NCBI GenBank assembly: GCA_030141605.1
Contig: JAQGDQ010000179.1
Coordinates: forward strand, 312,501-376,500
Origin: Tubiluchus corallicola
Taxonomy: Eukaryota > Priapulida > Priapulimorpha > Priapulimorphida > Tubiluchidae
Reading direction: 5' to 3'
DNA length: 64,000 nucleotides
Notes under the pieces: model-generated
Told to the model about the DNA's origin: nothing
The model's database searches: none
Seen by the model: only the letters and a program-made list of their open reading frames with translations
Part shown: positions 25,301 through 36,827 of the stretch, in pieces
Numbering within the stretch: position 1 is the stretch's first letter
Layout of the letters: every line of letters starts with the position of its first letter
Made by a program: the position numbers and the translations under genes

Positions 25301-28300
25301 CCGACCGGTTTCAAACAAAACTGTTCATTATCAAGGTTATCTACATTTACTAAAATTTAGAAACAACATCAGAATACAATTCAGTAGTTAACAGCAAAAA
25401 ATAAATGATATAATATTATATAGTTAATTTAGCAACTTACCATTCATTAAATTATCTATATAATATTATGTCACGTATCGTTTGGCTATTAACTTCTAAA
25501 TTGTATTTTGATGTTGTTTCTAAATTCCGGTAAACTTCTTTTTTTAGATGCCTCGATAATAAACAGTTTTGTTTGAAACTGGTCGGAAATAAATTCAATT
25601 TGAAAGAAATTACGTTTATTTGCCAAATATGGATAAACCTGTTTTATATATTTATCTAAAGCTAACTGCAGACATGGTAAAGAACAGTAACTAGCCTTTA
25701 AAATATGATCAAACAAATTTGCAGTATCATAACAACAAACAATTTCATTTAACAGTAGGCACTTTGTACTTTTCAGAGAAAGAGTTACAAGATTTTCACA
25801 CGTAACTGATCTCAGGCATTCGCAAGAATTTCTCTCCTTCATTTGGTAAAGAATTTGATAGTTGATGATAAGCAATAAATTTGGGACACAGCCAGAAAAT
25901 GGCCTAATTTATCTGTTTATTTTATCTTACCTTAGTTTTTGTCACACAATTCACACAATAGTAAATACTTTAAACAATCTTTTCTATAATAGTTCCTAGA
26001 CATGCACAGTGTGATATTTAAAATTCAGCCTGCCTAATTCATCTTATGAATGAAAGACGATGAAAACTTAAAATCTGCATCAAGTAGTAAAGATTTTCAT
26101 TTGCTGTAGCCGGGACCAGATTAAAATCTTTTGGGACCCATAGGCTAATTAACTTACGGGAGGCCTATCAGACGGAAACACATTCTAACTTGCCCACAAC
26201 CGTCTTGAATATTTTTGACCTGTGATATATTTTAGTTACATTGACATAGCTTGAAGTAAACTTATTGCAAATTCTTTAAATAAACTAGAATAGCTATCTC
26301 TTGATTGTCAAAAAATATTCTTTAAGAAATACCACTATTTTACAATTTATTGCAAACCAAATTAGAACATATTTCGGCGCAACAGTAGTGAAAAGCAGAT
26401 TTTTTTACCAAATGCTACCAAATCTTGAGACCCCCGGATGTAGCCTATACTAGCTTGTAGGATAATCTGGTCTTGATGGTAGCCAGCAGCTTTACCTGCT
26501 AGAGAACATATATGAAAGAACCGTGATTGAACTAATGATTCACTTTATCACATAAATCCTTAAAAAGACAAATTACTTTCAAGATGCCTGAAACATGTAT
26601 TACAGCCTTTCTTCCTCTAGATAGGTGATAACATTGTCAAAATGTTCTGATAAATGCCTAACGAATTATCCATTTTGAGATTATACATCACACAGTTAAA
26701 AAAATATGAGAAATTATTAGATGAACACTGACTGAGCATTAACTAAATTTCCAGTTTGAAAACTAAAATTGGTAATAAAATCTAGGTAAATAAGCCATAT
26801 ACTTGTGTACACACACATTATCGATTGTGAGGTGCCAATAAAAAGCATCAATTACTCCAAGCCCAAGAAGCAGACGAGCTTTTATTCCAGCGACAACATG
26901 CGGTAACATAATAAAATTGCTCTATTGATCTACTCTGCATGCCAAATACACTAGGCTATAATTAAGAAGGCACATTATCAGGGACCTGCAATTTACTGGG
27001 CATATTCACAATTTAACTCCTGCAAATGTTCAAACTCTCAAGGGAAGCCAATCTGTTCAAATGTAGAGTAGCATGTGAATAGAAACATGTATAAGAAAGG
27101 TACAGTCAATATAATAATGTAAATTAAAGCACACAAGATCTAAGCCTGGCCTGGGTCTATTTAGGCTTAGTTACAAGCTAACTAAACTTTTAAACAAAGC
27201 ACGTGGCCAAAAATAACCTAAAGAAAGGAACCTATTCATTCATTGCAACATTTTGCATGCTCTGTAGTTCACAACTACAAATGCACAATTATCACTTCTG
27301 GTTTACTGTTGGTTATGAAGTATTATAGTTTTGAATATATGAGTAGATGCTTAACATAATGATAAAAACCAGGTGAATTAACAATTTAATTATTAACGTC
27401 TCTACAAAACGAAGACTTCTTTTTTCAGTGATTTACACATGTCTTTATTTTCCAAAGTTATTTTGCTCATTTATGTTTGTTCTGCTACTTTGTAACCATG
27501 CCGCGAACTTGAAACTGAAAGGTAAACACTAAACACGTACGATAACAGAATTTCGATTTATGCCACAGGGCAAGCAAACAAAGAATTGCACCTTTCTAAT
27601 GCGTTAGAGTTCCAATTCAACTTTTGAAGTACCTTTAAAATGAAAATGTACATGTCTGTACTATATAACTAACGAAAACTATAAATTATAAATGTGCAAT
27701 TAAAGAAAAAAAAATTAAACGCCATTTATCTTCAATTACTCAATTGGTGATTTTACTAATTTTATTACAATCAAATATATTTGTTTGTTACTTGGGTAAC
27801 AAAAAAAGTTTTCTGCACTAAATGTTTCAAATTACTACAGCAACATTTAAGTCTAAGCAGCCCCAGAATAGTGCCACATTTATACATATGCACAAAAACT
27901 TCTGATACATGCCTAACAATGTCGAATGAAGTCTTATCAGTTATCACCTCTCCACAGTTTCACAGGCAACTACACTTTATTGTAGAATGAAGATTCGGAA
28001 GAGCACTACAGATGATGTGTTAATGTTTACCTAACACTTCTAGTCAATTTGTCATCGTCGTAGTGAATAATAGTCCTATAGGTAAACTCGGGACAGCTTC
28101 ACTGCAATTCTATGTACTACATTATTTATAAGAGTGGTTCTCAACCAGTTGGGGAATTCGACAGCAGGGGGAGGGGAATAGGTTTTCGAGGTAGGAATTG
28201 GGAGCAGAAACTGGCCGAGTCACTGGCTAAATTAATGGAGTATTGATCTTTTACAAATTACATTTCCACAAAGGGGAGTAACATTGTGACATATGGCAAA

Positions 28301-31300
28301 GACTAATGTACTAAAAAAATGAGACAGTATAATCTCCAAAAGAGGTGGAATGACATCCTCACATATGGCAAAAAGGCTTAACAATATAGTTCTCATTTGT
28401 CTAATAAGCAATCTTTAGCTTTAAAGAGTATGCTATGCCACACTTTTTGGGGACAGTCAATTGAAAGTCAAACTAAATCTTCACTATAATATAAGCTTTT
28501 ACAACTTAAAATCTTACTCTCATTAGAAATATTCAATTTATCTTATTATAAACTTACTCTAAAACTGGTTTCTTTCGATTTTTCATCATTTCGTTGTTAG
28601 CAGTATTAAATTTGAAAAACCGGAAAATTTGTAACCAAAAACGCTTTCTCCACAACGTATGTCATTCTTGCTCACTCACGCAAAAGATGCAAAACATGGC
28701 GATCTTTACGACAATGCACATGTTCAAAATTCGCCAAAAAAGGTAAGTTATTTAATTTATAAGTTTCTTCATAATAATTATGAAGTCTTTGTGTAATTGC
28801 AATGGTGCGTTAAAAAACTTCAATGTCTGTTGGGGTAATATAGACCTTTAAGCCTCATAAAGCATACACTCTTTACTACTAAAACAAGTAAAGAGTCACT
28901 CATTTAAAGCCCCAATAAAATGCAATTAACACGTTTCCAGTTCGTTTCAAAACATAAACACAAAAAGTACAACTCTAAAAGAAGACAAATAAGAAAAGTA
29001 AAAATGTAAAAGTGAATGGCTATGACAATCTGGGCAATCAATAAGCTCCCAGGGGAATGCTTTTAGATAAAATGCATTAAACATGTCAAAGTAGCAAAGA
29101 CCTTCAAATTCATCGAGTCTAACAAAGCGGAGAATAACTGAAACCACAATAAATCGAATGACAGGGTAGCTAACTTGACTTAAGTGCTTTCATAGATCCA
29201 TACATCTTACTTCGTAAAATATTAATGTTTTATAGACTAATATGACTCTGTTGTAATACAGCACTCACATGAATGAAGATTATAATTGATCGTACACAAT
29301 AGGAGCCCCTATTAACATATATCTACATCTACTGCTTCTTCCAGCTACATAAACAGTCAGCTGAATAGAGAGAAGTTTACTGATATTTAATTATTAAATT
29401 TTAGTTAGATAACAAATTAAAATTCCTACAGTTACGAAATTTAATTTCAGTACAAGTATATGAAGAAAACTTCTGTTTACGTGAGTCTTCCAGTTAAAGC
29501 AAAACACTAGTATATATGTATACAATAATTCTGCATTCATCGAATACTGATGACAATGTTTCTATTGAGATAACAATATCAATTGCATTGCACTCTTCGT
29601 TTTTGCATTATACATGTAGAACTTTCTTATCTAACAGAACTTATTGGAAATAATATCACAGAGTAAAATGCACCTACCAGGCTCACTAACTAAGAAGTAA
29701 CTGCTACAGTATTAGATTTACTAAAATATTAAGCATTTATAATTGTTAACATTAGCCTGGCTAATCAAGCTGGTCATTTAACAATTGGTTATTCAAAACT
29801 TAATATCTGATTTATATACCCAAAAAATTGGTTTCTTTGTACCATTTTAATGACTACTACATAGCTACAAACACATTACAAAATACTAAACTTAGCTTTG
29901 TACTTGATCAAATTTTTTTTGTTCATATGAAACGAGCAAATTTTGATCATCAAAATATTTCTTTGTACAGCTGCTAGCTTTGTTGGTCAAGATGGTTAGA
30001 ACTACACAATTCAGACGCTATTGATGGAGCAAAGTGTGCATAGATGAATCATTATACATGAATCACAGCACATTCTGGGTTTGAGTGATAAAGGGTAGCC
30101 CACAGTTCGCTTCATGAAATGAGTGCTATTTAATAGTAACATTGACACAATAGATCTATGCAAGTGTGCTGACTGCTCAGCAGGTCCAGTAACATATTAA
30201 GTCAAGTGCCTAAAAGACAGGGTCATTTCCTTCACAAAATTCAGTAAAAATGACAAACATGAGATGCTAGTCTGACTCAGGTCTACATTTAACAACAGAA
30301 AAAGTAAAATAACCCAATAGGCTTCTTGGTCCCCATAATTATTAAGTTAGCTTTACTATTTTTAAAGTTAATTCTTTTGGACAGTGATTTTGTTATAAAT
30401 CTTTGTTTTTGCATACATTTAAATTGTTTTAATAAGTTCTTTTGATTTGACATAGCTGCTAATTATTAAGCAACATAAAAATACTTCAAATCAAAACTTC
30501 AGTTTCTAGTTCTGAGGAGCAAAAACCCATGACTTACCTTTCTGCAATACTCCAGCACATCAAGCCTTTCAGTCACGCATTCAGCAGTAGTATCTTCATC
30601 AGATATCCACTCTCCAGTAGTAATATTTAATCGCATGTTAATAAAGCCGCATTTCATAGCTATTTGTGGCTCGAGCAGCGCTTCGTGCTCTGTTAAAGAG
30701 GTCACAAGAGCCTGGAAAAGAATGATTGAATCACCAATTATCAATCGTTTACATTGAGTAGGTATTGAGAACATCTTTGCAACTCTTACATAGTAAACTA
30801 CAGTCAACTTCGGATATAATGGACACCTCGGAACGGAACAAATCGTCTCTTATATCCCTATGTCCCTTATAGCCGAAGTTGAGTCAGACTGAGGGTGTAT
30901 CTAGGCCTGTACTTTTATCCATATTTTTATGGATTACTGCTACACATTCAGTACAAACGGTATGTAGGAAGTGATGCAAGATGTATGTGACCGCGGAAAC
31001 CGAAGGGCGAGTTTGCGAAAAATTGAGGTTAAAAATCGATCAATTTCGCTTTGATCGTAGGGTATGCGAGGTAATTTACCTGGGTTTCTATTATGCGGGA
31101 CTTGATGATATCGTCCCTTATAACCGAAAGTCCCTTATATCCGAGTACCTTATATACGAAGATTTTTACAAGGAAAATGTTACGAAAAATTGGGACCAGT
31201 GTTGGTGGTCCCTTATAAGCGAATGTCCCTTATAAGCGAGTACCTTATACACGAGGTTGACTGTAGAGTTGATGACTTACTGTTGCAAATTAAAAATCAG

Positions 31301-32705
31301 CTATATAAAGGCAGTCACTTCCATTTGATAACTTATCTGCAAGATAAACCATTCTCTAGAATTTCTCTGCAATCATGAAGTGTGGCACAAGACTTCCTGT
31401 TGCCACTGCGGCAACCTCAGGTCTATATATTTTTCTGAATTGAATTTCCATTGTTTATTGAGATAAATCTTGAACATGGCAGGATTAGAAGCGTGAACTG
31501 CAGTATCAAGAAGCATGTTCCATTCATTAACTACTCGCATTGCAAATGTAAACCCTCCTTCTGCTCCACCTGTTGGAAACTGTTCTCTTCTTAATTTTGT
31601 AGGAGTGACCACTGGTACCATGATTTGTCTGTCGGTGCAAAAATATTTCACTGTTGATAGTTTCTGTACCTTTAAGGATACGAAATGTGTGAACTAACTC
31701 TTGTCTTTTGCATCTATACTTCAGAGTTGCAAGGCCCAGACTCTTGTCTTGCAGCATATGATAAATGAGAAACAGCAGGTATGAGTCTAGTAGCTCGGTT
31801 GCATACTTTCAATTTTCTTTATCATGTCTTGACGACTTGGACTCCATATCACATCACCATAATCAAATATAGGGAGAACCATTGGCTTGTATAGCTTGGC
31901 CATCATAGATCCATCAAGATAAGAAAAGCTATGCTTGATTAAAGTCAGTCTTCCATGGGTTTTATTAACAACATTAGTTATATGAGTTTGAAATTTAAGC
32001 ATACCGTCAATGGTGATACCCAGAACTTTTTCTCATAATTTCTCTAGAGGTTTGTCAATGTACCATTTTGTGTGTGCGACATACAACATCATGTCTTCCA
32101 ATAGTCAAAAGCTTACATTTTTCAGTGTTAAATTCCGTTTGCCATTGGGCACTGGTCAGCATAGTTAATATTATTCAGCATGACCTCAAAATCATCCAGG
32201 CAGCAAGCTTTTCCGTAAATTTTAGTGACATCAGCAAACAAACTACTACCCAGTTGAAAACTTGCGGATGCTCATTTATGTAAATAGGAAATAAAATAGG
32301 TCCAGGGACACTTCCCTGTGGTATGCCGCTGGTGACCTTAGCTCATTCTGATAGTGATACATGCCCATTGACTACTACATACTGCTTTCAGTTAATACAG
32401 ATTAGTAACTGACAACAAATTCCATATGACACAAGTTTTTGAATCATACTAAAGTAAAAAATTCTAGCAGGGGTGTATATAAGCATTAAAAATGCCCAGC
32501 TAAATCAGCGTACAGTAAATGAAGTCAAAGTGAAGCAAACTTGTGAATCAACTACTGTATTGTAATGTATAGCCTTCTAATAACAACCTGTACATAATTG
32601 ATTTGCTGCTTGTATTACGCGAACACTTACCTCTACATAGACAGAAACAACTTGTGATACCACTGATGACAAGAGTAACACAAAAATATTTAAATATTTA
32701 GCCAT
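13044..32705 (-). CDS. APP: Amyloid precursor protein (APP family), complete, 12 exons, 647 aa
   Basis: A single-pass type I membrane protein. Exons in transcription order: 32705-32631, 30711-30538, 24569-24443, 22556-22317, 22026-21884, 19628-19533, 18483-18325, 17660-17432, 16478-16347, 16092-15914, 14655-14524, 13301-13044. All junctions are GT-AG, phases agree, and the sum is 1944 nt. Start is ATGG with A at -3. Domains: hydrophobic signal peptide 1-22; E1 growth-factor-like part in exons 2-3 (EPQIAM.CG, WCRK, VPYRCL); copper-binding subdomain 127-194 (VPDKCKF, FGMLLPCGID, VEYVCCP); short acidic linker; E2 in exons 5-8 (HRSSREHEHAAF, EEHLTRVE, KYIRAEEKDRSHT); an acidic, Thr-rich stalk; transmembrane helix about 580-602; KKR stop-transfer; T620PEE and Y634ENPTY. 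No Kunitz domain is present between exons 4 and 5. Whether it should be called APP or APPL cannot be settled without a tree. Confidence 0.97.
13380..13461. repeat. GA-rich microsatellite (APP intron 11)
   Basis: Imperfect (GA)n with CAGA and GGCA interruptions, beginning just 80 bp upstream (in gene sense) of the exon 12 acceptor. Confidence 0.9.
14765..14871. mobile_element. Palindromic MITE, copy 1 (APP intron 10)
   Basis: About 107 bp whose ends are inverted copies: GGTCCAGGTTTACAAAGC at the left, and GGACCAGTTTCACAAAGC on the opposite strand at the right. The inner parts (CACTAAGTTGAC, TAACTTAGCG) also pair. The second copy is at 17251-17355. Confidence 0.65.
14958..15064. repeat. Two-copy direct repeat of about 60 bp
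   Basis: The block CTCGCATGTATGCTTCAT recurs as CTTGCATGTATGCTTCAT, each preceded by a related CACTGAAGTAG/CATTGGAGCAG-type stretch. Confidence 0.5.
16690..16768 (-). mobile_element. tRNA-derived SINE fragment (APP intron 8)
   Basis: On the minus strand, TGGTGTAGTGGCTAGCATAG resembles a Pol III A box, followed 35 bp later by a B box, GGGTTCAAGTTT. The cloverleaf stems are degenerate, so this is not a working tRNA gene. Confidence 0.5.
17251..17355. mobile_element. Palindromic MITE, copy 2 (APP intron 8)
   Basis: The same family as 14765-14871, sharing AGCTGCCACTAAGTT, ATTAATAGTTTAG, GTAATAATGA and TTTGTGAAACTGG in the same order. The ends are mutually inverted. Confidence 0.65.
19022..19128. 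repeat. Short inverted-repeat element, about 107 bp (APP intron 6)
   Basis: The left ATCAAAATAAAGTTAGAG pairs with the right CTCTAACTTTATTTTAAT (17 of 18). It looks like a small MITE or hairpin; only this copy was noticed. Confidence 0.45.
22317..22556 (-). CDS. APP: APP exon 4: E1 copper-binding subdomain with replaced copper ligands
   Basis: Encodes residues 126-205. Six cysteines (C140, C151, C165, C181, C193, C194) keep the human spacing around the subdomain, and FGMLLPCGID is conserved. At the positions of human H147, H149, H151 and Y168, counted from the flanking cysteines with no gap, the residues are Y154, E156, K158 and F175. The fold is thus kept while the type-2 copper site is lost. 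Human positions are quoted from memory of the family. Confidence 0.95.
25285..25605. repeat. Long imperfect fold-back (inverted repeat), arms of about 155 bp
   Basis: The arms pair across a centre near 25443. Left GACCGGTTTCAAACAAAACT pairs with right AGTTTTGTTTGAAACTGGTC, left AGAAACAACATCAGAATACA with right TGTATTTTGATGTTGTTTCT, and left ATAATATTATATAGTTAATT with right AATTATCTATATAATATTAT. Arm identity is about 80% by eye. The right arm overlaps a minus-strand frame (25875-25489) of 128 codons with no recognised domain. Confidence 0.8.
26108..26478. mobile_element. Putative MITE, about 370 bp (APP intron 2)
   Basis: GACCAGATTA at 26114 is matched by its exact inverse TAATCTGGTC at 26463. 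The adjacent CCCATAGGCTAAT and GTAGCCTATAC are also roughly inverted. No frame is present. Confidence 0.4.
30801..31263. mobile_element. pogo/Tigger-like MITE, 463 bp, complete with TA target duplication (APP intron 1)
   Basis: Begins CAGTCAACTTCGGATATAAT and ends with the inverse of CAGTCAACCTCGTGTATAAG, flanked on both sides by TA (30799-30800 and 31264-31265). Subterminal TCCCTTATA motifs (CCCTTATAACCGAA, CCCTTATAAGCGA) repeat several times, as in Tigger-type ends. There is no transposase. Confidence 0.8.
31360..32450 (-). mobile_element. CR1/Jockey-like LINE, 5'-truncated reverse transcriptase remnant (APP intron 1)
   Basis: On the minus strand, frames broken by shifts and stops read GIPQGSVPGPILF..YINE (the RT box before the FADD motif), a decayed FAD(V)TKIYG, then MLKFQTHITNVVNKTHGRL, FDYGDVIWSPS, LGLATLKYRCKRQEL and finally FAMRVVNEWNMLLD, the usual C-terminal WN.LP region. 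The order and direction fit one 5'-truncated insertion ending near 31360. Confidence 0.85.
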
Positions 32706-32825
32706 TTTTTTAAAATTGGCTAAGTAAAACCTCCAACCACCTTATTTTCTTGTTTTCTTCACATTTGTTTTCGGTAAAAGCCGTCGAATCCGTAAAATAC
32801 CGAAGGTGAAGTCACTTTCATTAAA

Positions 32826-32835
32826 GCGCATGCGT
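32826..32835. promoter_or_regulatory. NRF1-like palindrome in the presumed APP promoter
   Basis: GCGCATGCGT, one base from the NRF1 core GCGCATGCGC, located about 120 bp upstream of the APP start codon in otherwise A+T-rich DNA. Confidence 0.35.
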
Positions 32836-33719
32836 AAAGTTTTGTTCATTTTTCAGGGAGCGTGTTTTATGTACTGTAGTTGACAACGCTTAACAGATGT
32901 TAAGAAAAATAACCGTGTTTCTTCACGATGCAAATTAAACTTTGCAAATCGAAACTCTATTTTATTTAAAGGGGAATTTCAAAGTTGTTAATACAAAAAA
33001 AATGTTTTAAATTTGGACAACGAAACAGGTAACTTATGACTAGAATACTTACTAATTAAGCTATATTACTATTAAGAGCTAAATTAACTAGTAATTAGTA
33101 TAGTAGATTAATAATACTAGTACTAATTGTAGTACATAATGCACAGACCCAGCACATAATATAAAGTAGCTTAGCTAGTGCATTCATATATCTAGTCGAT
33201 GCATATGCCTGCTTAACTTTCTGTGGTCTTTTAAAATATTTGTATCAAGAGTTTTTTATTTGTATAAATTATCACCAAGCTTTGCAGAATTTCATGTTTA
33301 ATGTGTAAAGAAACGAAAAACTCTCCCTTTCAACAAATTAATCATTTTTATATTTTGGCAATTTTTTAGTGTATTCTCTTCTTATTGCATTCTAGTGAAA
33401 ACTGTGCTAGTCAGGCAATTCCACCGCTTTGGTTTCCCAAAATTTGGGGAGATAGCAAATTTGTTACATCGATGTAAATTAACTTCCTTTTAACCCCATT
33501 TTACTGGGTACTGGGTGCACTGTATTTGAGGATTCAGACATTTCTGTTCTAGCTATTGAGCTCGCTGTTTTAGAAAATCGCTCTCAATTTTTGATTTATT
33601 GGGAACTGACCACTCCAAAATAACAAGAGATGTCCAAAAAGATTTAAAGGTGTCATTTCATTTGACTACCATTATTAAAGCATCAACCACAACATTTTAA
33701 CATCACTTAATTTTGTTAA

Positions 33720-33960
33720 AGGCGCATTGTGGCCTAGTGGTACGGTGTTTGACTGCCAATCCAGAGATTTTTGGTTCAAGTCTCTTTCATGTCACGGTTT
33801 TTAGAGACATGTTCCACTTGCCTCAGTCTCTCTAGTCACCTTTTTATGTCTACTCAGTCTTAACTGAGTATAAGTCATGTATGATGGAAACAAATGTGGC
33901 CGGGTAACCAATCATCTGTCCTTATGTGACAAGGCTACGAAAATGGACGCCAAATCCAAT
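33720..33960 (+). mobile_element. tRNA-derived SINE (intergenic)
   Basis: The tRNA-like head GGCGCATTGTGGCCTAGTGG contains an A-box-like TGGCCTAGTGG, followed by a B box, GGTTCAAGTCTC, at about 33772. An unrelated body of about 170 bp follows. No proper cloverleaf is expected from the mismatched stems. Confidence 0.55.
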
Positions 33961-34618
33961 TCCTACTAGTTTGGTGCCTGCAGTGCTTTCAAAACATTTT
34001 GTTGTAAGTTTTTTTGAAGATTTCAATTCCCTAACTGCTAACTCACTTTTTGTGAATTTAACAGTTTTTAACATTCGGGCCGGATCCTTACATCATTACT
34101 CTGTATAGCATTGCTGCTGTGTTTTCATTTGACTAACAGCCAAAAAATGGACCCAGAAATTGCCAGAGATAGCTCCACAAAGTTTTCAATGGTATTTCAT
34201 GAGATCTTCCATATGCAACAATTTGTTTGTTTTGAACCTACTTTTTGCTTTACTATGTGACCTTGCTTACACAACAGCATTGCCTGCTGGCTAGGCTATG
34301 TATGTTCAAGGCCTGTCATTCGTTTTTTGGCACAGCATATGTTCTTTTGCAGTCCTGATTGTGAAAAGCCAAACCATTCAGCAGAAACAATGGTAATCAA
34401 ATGATGCCAATGGTCATTTTGTTTAATAATTACATTAACTCTTTATTAATGGCAGCGCTACCCAAGCATCTTTTTCCAAGAAAGAAATGTTTCTTGTCCC
34501 AACATCCAAAAAAATGCACAATAAGAGTAGGCCCCAACACTATAATATTGTCTTATATTGGTAGCCATTCTTTAATGGAAAAGTGGAGGTAATGCATTCA
34601 GCTCGTTATTATTTATGC

Positions 34619-34648
34619 TTTTGTTTTCAGTGTAATCAGATTTTCAAG
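34619..34648 (+). promoter_or_regulatory. 3' splice-acceptor-like site just before the SLC17 start codon
   Basis: TTTTGTTTTCAG ends at 34630 and the ATG follows after 18 nt. It implies either a 5' UTR intron or a spliced-leader acceptor. A weaker TTTTACTTAG lies 14 nt before the APP ATG on the other strand. Confidence 0.4.
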
Positions 34649-36658
34649 ATGGCAAGTGAAGGAGGAGAATTGCAAGAGTACAGTGAGAGGACAGCAATAA
34701 AGAAAACCTTCAGTCAAGAATCAGACAGCAGACAAGCTTTGTTTGCCTCAAGATCCTGGCTAAATCTTTCTGTAATTCAGGTAGTAATGCCTACGTGATA
34801 GACTAGCGAGTAGCTGCTAGTTCCAGTTACAATTCAAAATCATTTTTAGTTGTTTGCAGGGTTTCCAATTATGACTTTTCAAAGTTAGATAGACAGTTTA
34901 CTAAAAGAAAATATAATTAAATCTGTTGCATTTACAAGAACACACAGTTATAATAGTTTTTTGTTGAATATTAGGAAAAATTTGATACTTCTGATGCTAA
35001 AATGCAAGATATAATTTTGCTGTATAACAGTGATACAAATCACGTATGGCTCTAAATTTATAGCAGCATAAGAATTAACTCAAAGTGCTCATTTTTGACT
35101 AGTTTATTGTAAAACACTGAAATGTGCTTCCTATTAGTCTATAATTTCTATAATTATTTTCTGTTCGTTAAATGTGTTTGCATCTGGCAGCTAGTCCAGA
35201 TGTGCCATTGGTCAAAATACTTCAGTTGTAAATAAAGCAACTTAGCAGCCATACAAGTGTAGTCATGTTTTTGCAATTAAAGTGTAAGTTGAAACATTTT
35301 ACTGTCTTGTACATTTACAACACAATGGTCAATTGTTAAATTGTGAATTTAAGATTGGACATAAACCTCGCAGGATGCTTTTTTGTAGTACAAAAATTTT
35401 ATACTATGTATAAAAGTATACTATACTGCCTATAGCCTCAGTGTACATAGTATGACATATGCAATGCAGGGGCATATTTACCAATAGGCTAACTAGGCTG
35501 TAACATGGTGCGAAAAACTGTTGAGGGCCGCCACATTTTTAGGGCCTAATGTTGAATAATTCTTGTTATCGTAATTATCCTCGGAAAATGCATGTTTTTC
35601 ATATTTCATATTAGGTACTCATGCCGCATGATTGGCAAGTTTTTCTTCCTTGTTTTTCTTGGAGATTACCAAAAAATCCATACACATCTATGCAGTCAAT
35701 CTTCAGATTGCTTTTGGAATACCAGTAGTTATAATACCACAAGCAGTTACTAAGGCTTCTTTTATATAATCACTGTTCCTCAAACTGTTACTTATTCAGT
35801 TTTTATATAAATGGGATATTAAAAGGTATTACATAAGAAATAGTAGTGTAGCCTCTTTACACATAAGTGCTATGCAAATGTATGTAAGAACTAGTAGTAG
35901 CCAAACAGGCACTAGGTTAATAAGCCATTCACCACATTTATAAAGTATAGTACATAAGCAATCATAACGGTGTTGGATGGGACTGAGCTATCAGCTTAGG
36001 GCATAGTTATGTCTGAATACACTCCTCTGGATACGTCGTATAAAACCTGTAATCAATGTCAGTCTAAAAATTACTTAACGGTTGACTGAAGCATTATTTC
36101 CATGTTACCAAGAAGCACTTTCTTCTAGATTCTAGTCTATTACATTAAATTCTAACTATGCCTAAGAAGTTGGATGCCTGCATCACATGCTCAAGAATAA
36201 CCTGAAACTTTTCTGAATTTTACAAGTTGACTATGGACCCTTGTATGCCGTACTGCATCCACGTCTATTGTATTACCTACTTAACAGGTTGCAAAACCTT
36301 ATTGTCAGTCTGGGTTGGGTGGATTTGGAGTGAACACTGCAACTTTTTTTGTATTTTTTGCTTTTTTCTTGGTAACTTTTTTCATCTAAGATCCGAAGAA
36401 ATTATCTTGAAGCAAATTAGTGTAAAACTGGTCGTGTGTACAGTAGGCAGCATAGAACTGCATGGGCAAAAAGGATACATTCTTCATTTTTTGCACCAAC
36501 GGTTCCAAGCTAATTTTAGTCTCATTTCTAGGCCAAATCTTGCTTGCAACATTTCAGTGAAAGGTACCAGAAAGTAGTGCTAAAATGTCAATAAGATGAT
36601 TGGTTGATTGATTGACTATTTGACTGAGTAATTGATTATATTGATAATTGATTGATTG

Positions 36659-36728
<70 letters not shown>

Positions 36729-36754
36729 AATTGATTGAATGAATGATTGATTGG

Positions 36755-36827
<73 letters not shown>

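Larger units (their letters stand above)
24570..30537 (-). other. APP intron 2 (6 kb): no exon seen; several repeats
   Basis: The longest intron in the window. It holds the fold-back at 25285-25605, a MITE at 26108-26478 and an isolated hAT-like end near 28130 (GTGGTTCTCAACC). The remainder is A+T-rich with no recognisable coding segment. Confidence 0.6.
32706..34648. other. Intergenic region between divergent APP (-) and SLC17 (+) starts
   Basis: 1.9 kb holding the presumed promoters of both genes. An NRF1-like GCGCATGCGT sits at 32826, 121 bp upstream of the APP start codon. A tRNA-derived SINE lies at 33720-33960. No convincing TATA box or further exon is seen. A strong acceptor-like TTTTGTTTTCAG ends at 34630, 18 nt before the SLC17 ATG. 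Confidence 0.55.

Noticed and set aside
28130-28440. hAT-like end GTGGTTCTCAACC suggesting a transposon
   Set aside because: The matching inverted end was not found, so boundaries cannot be drawn.
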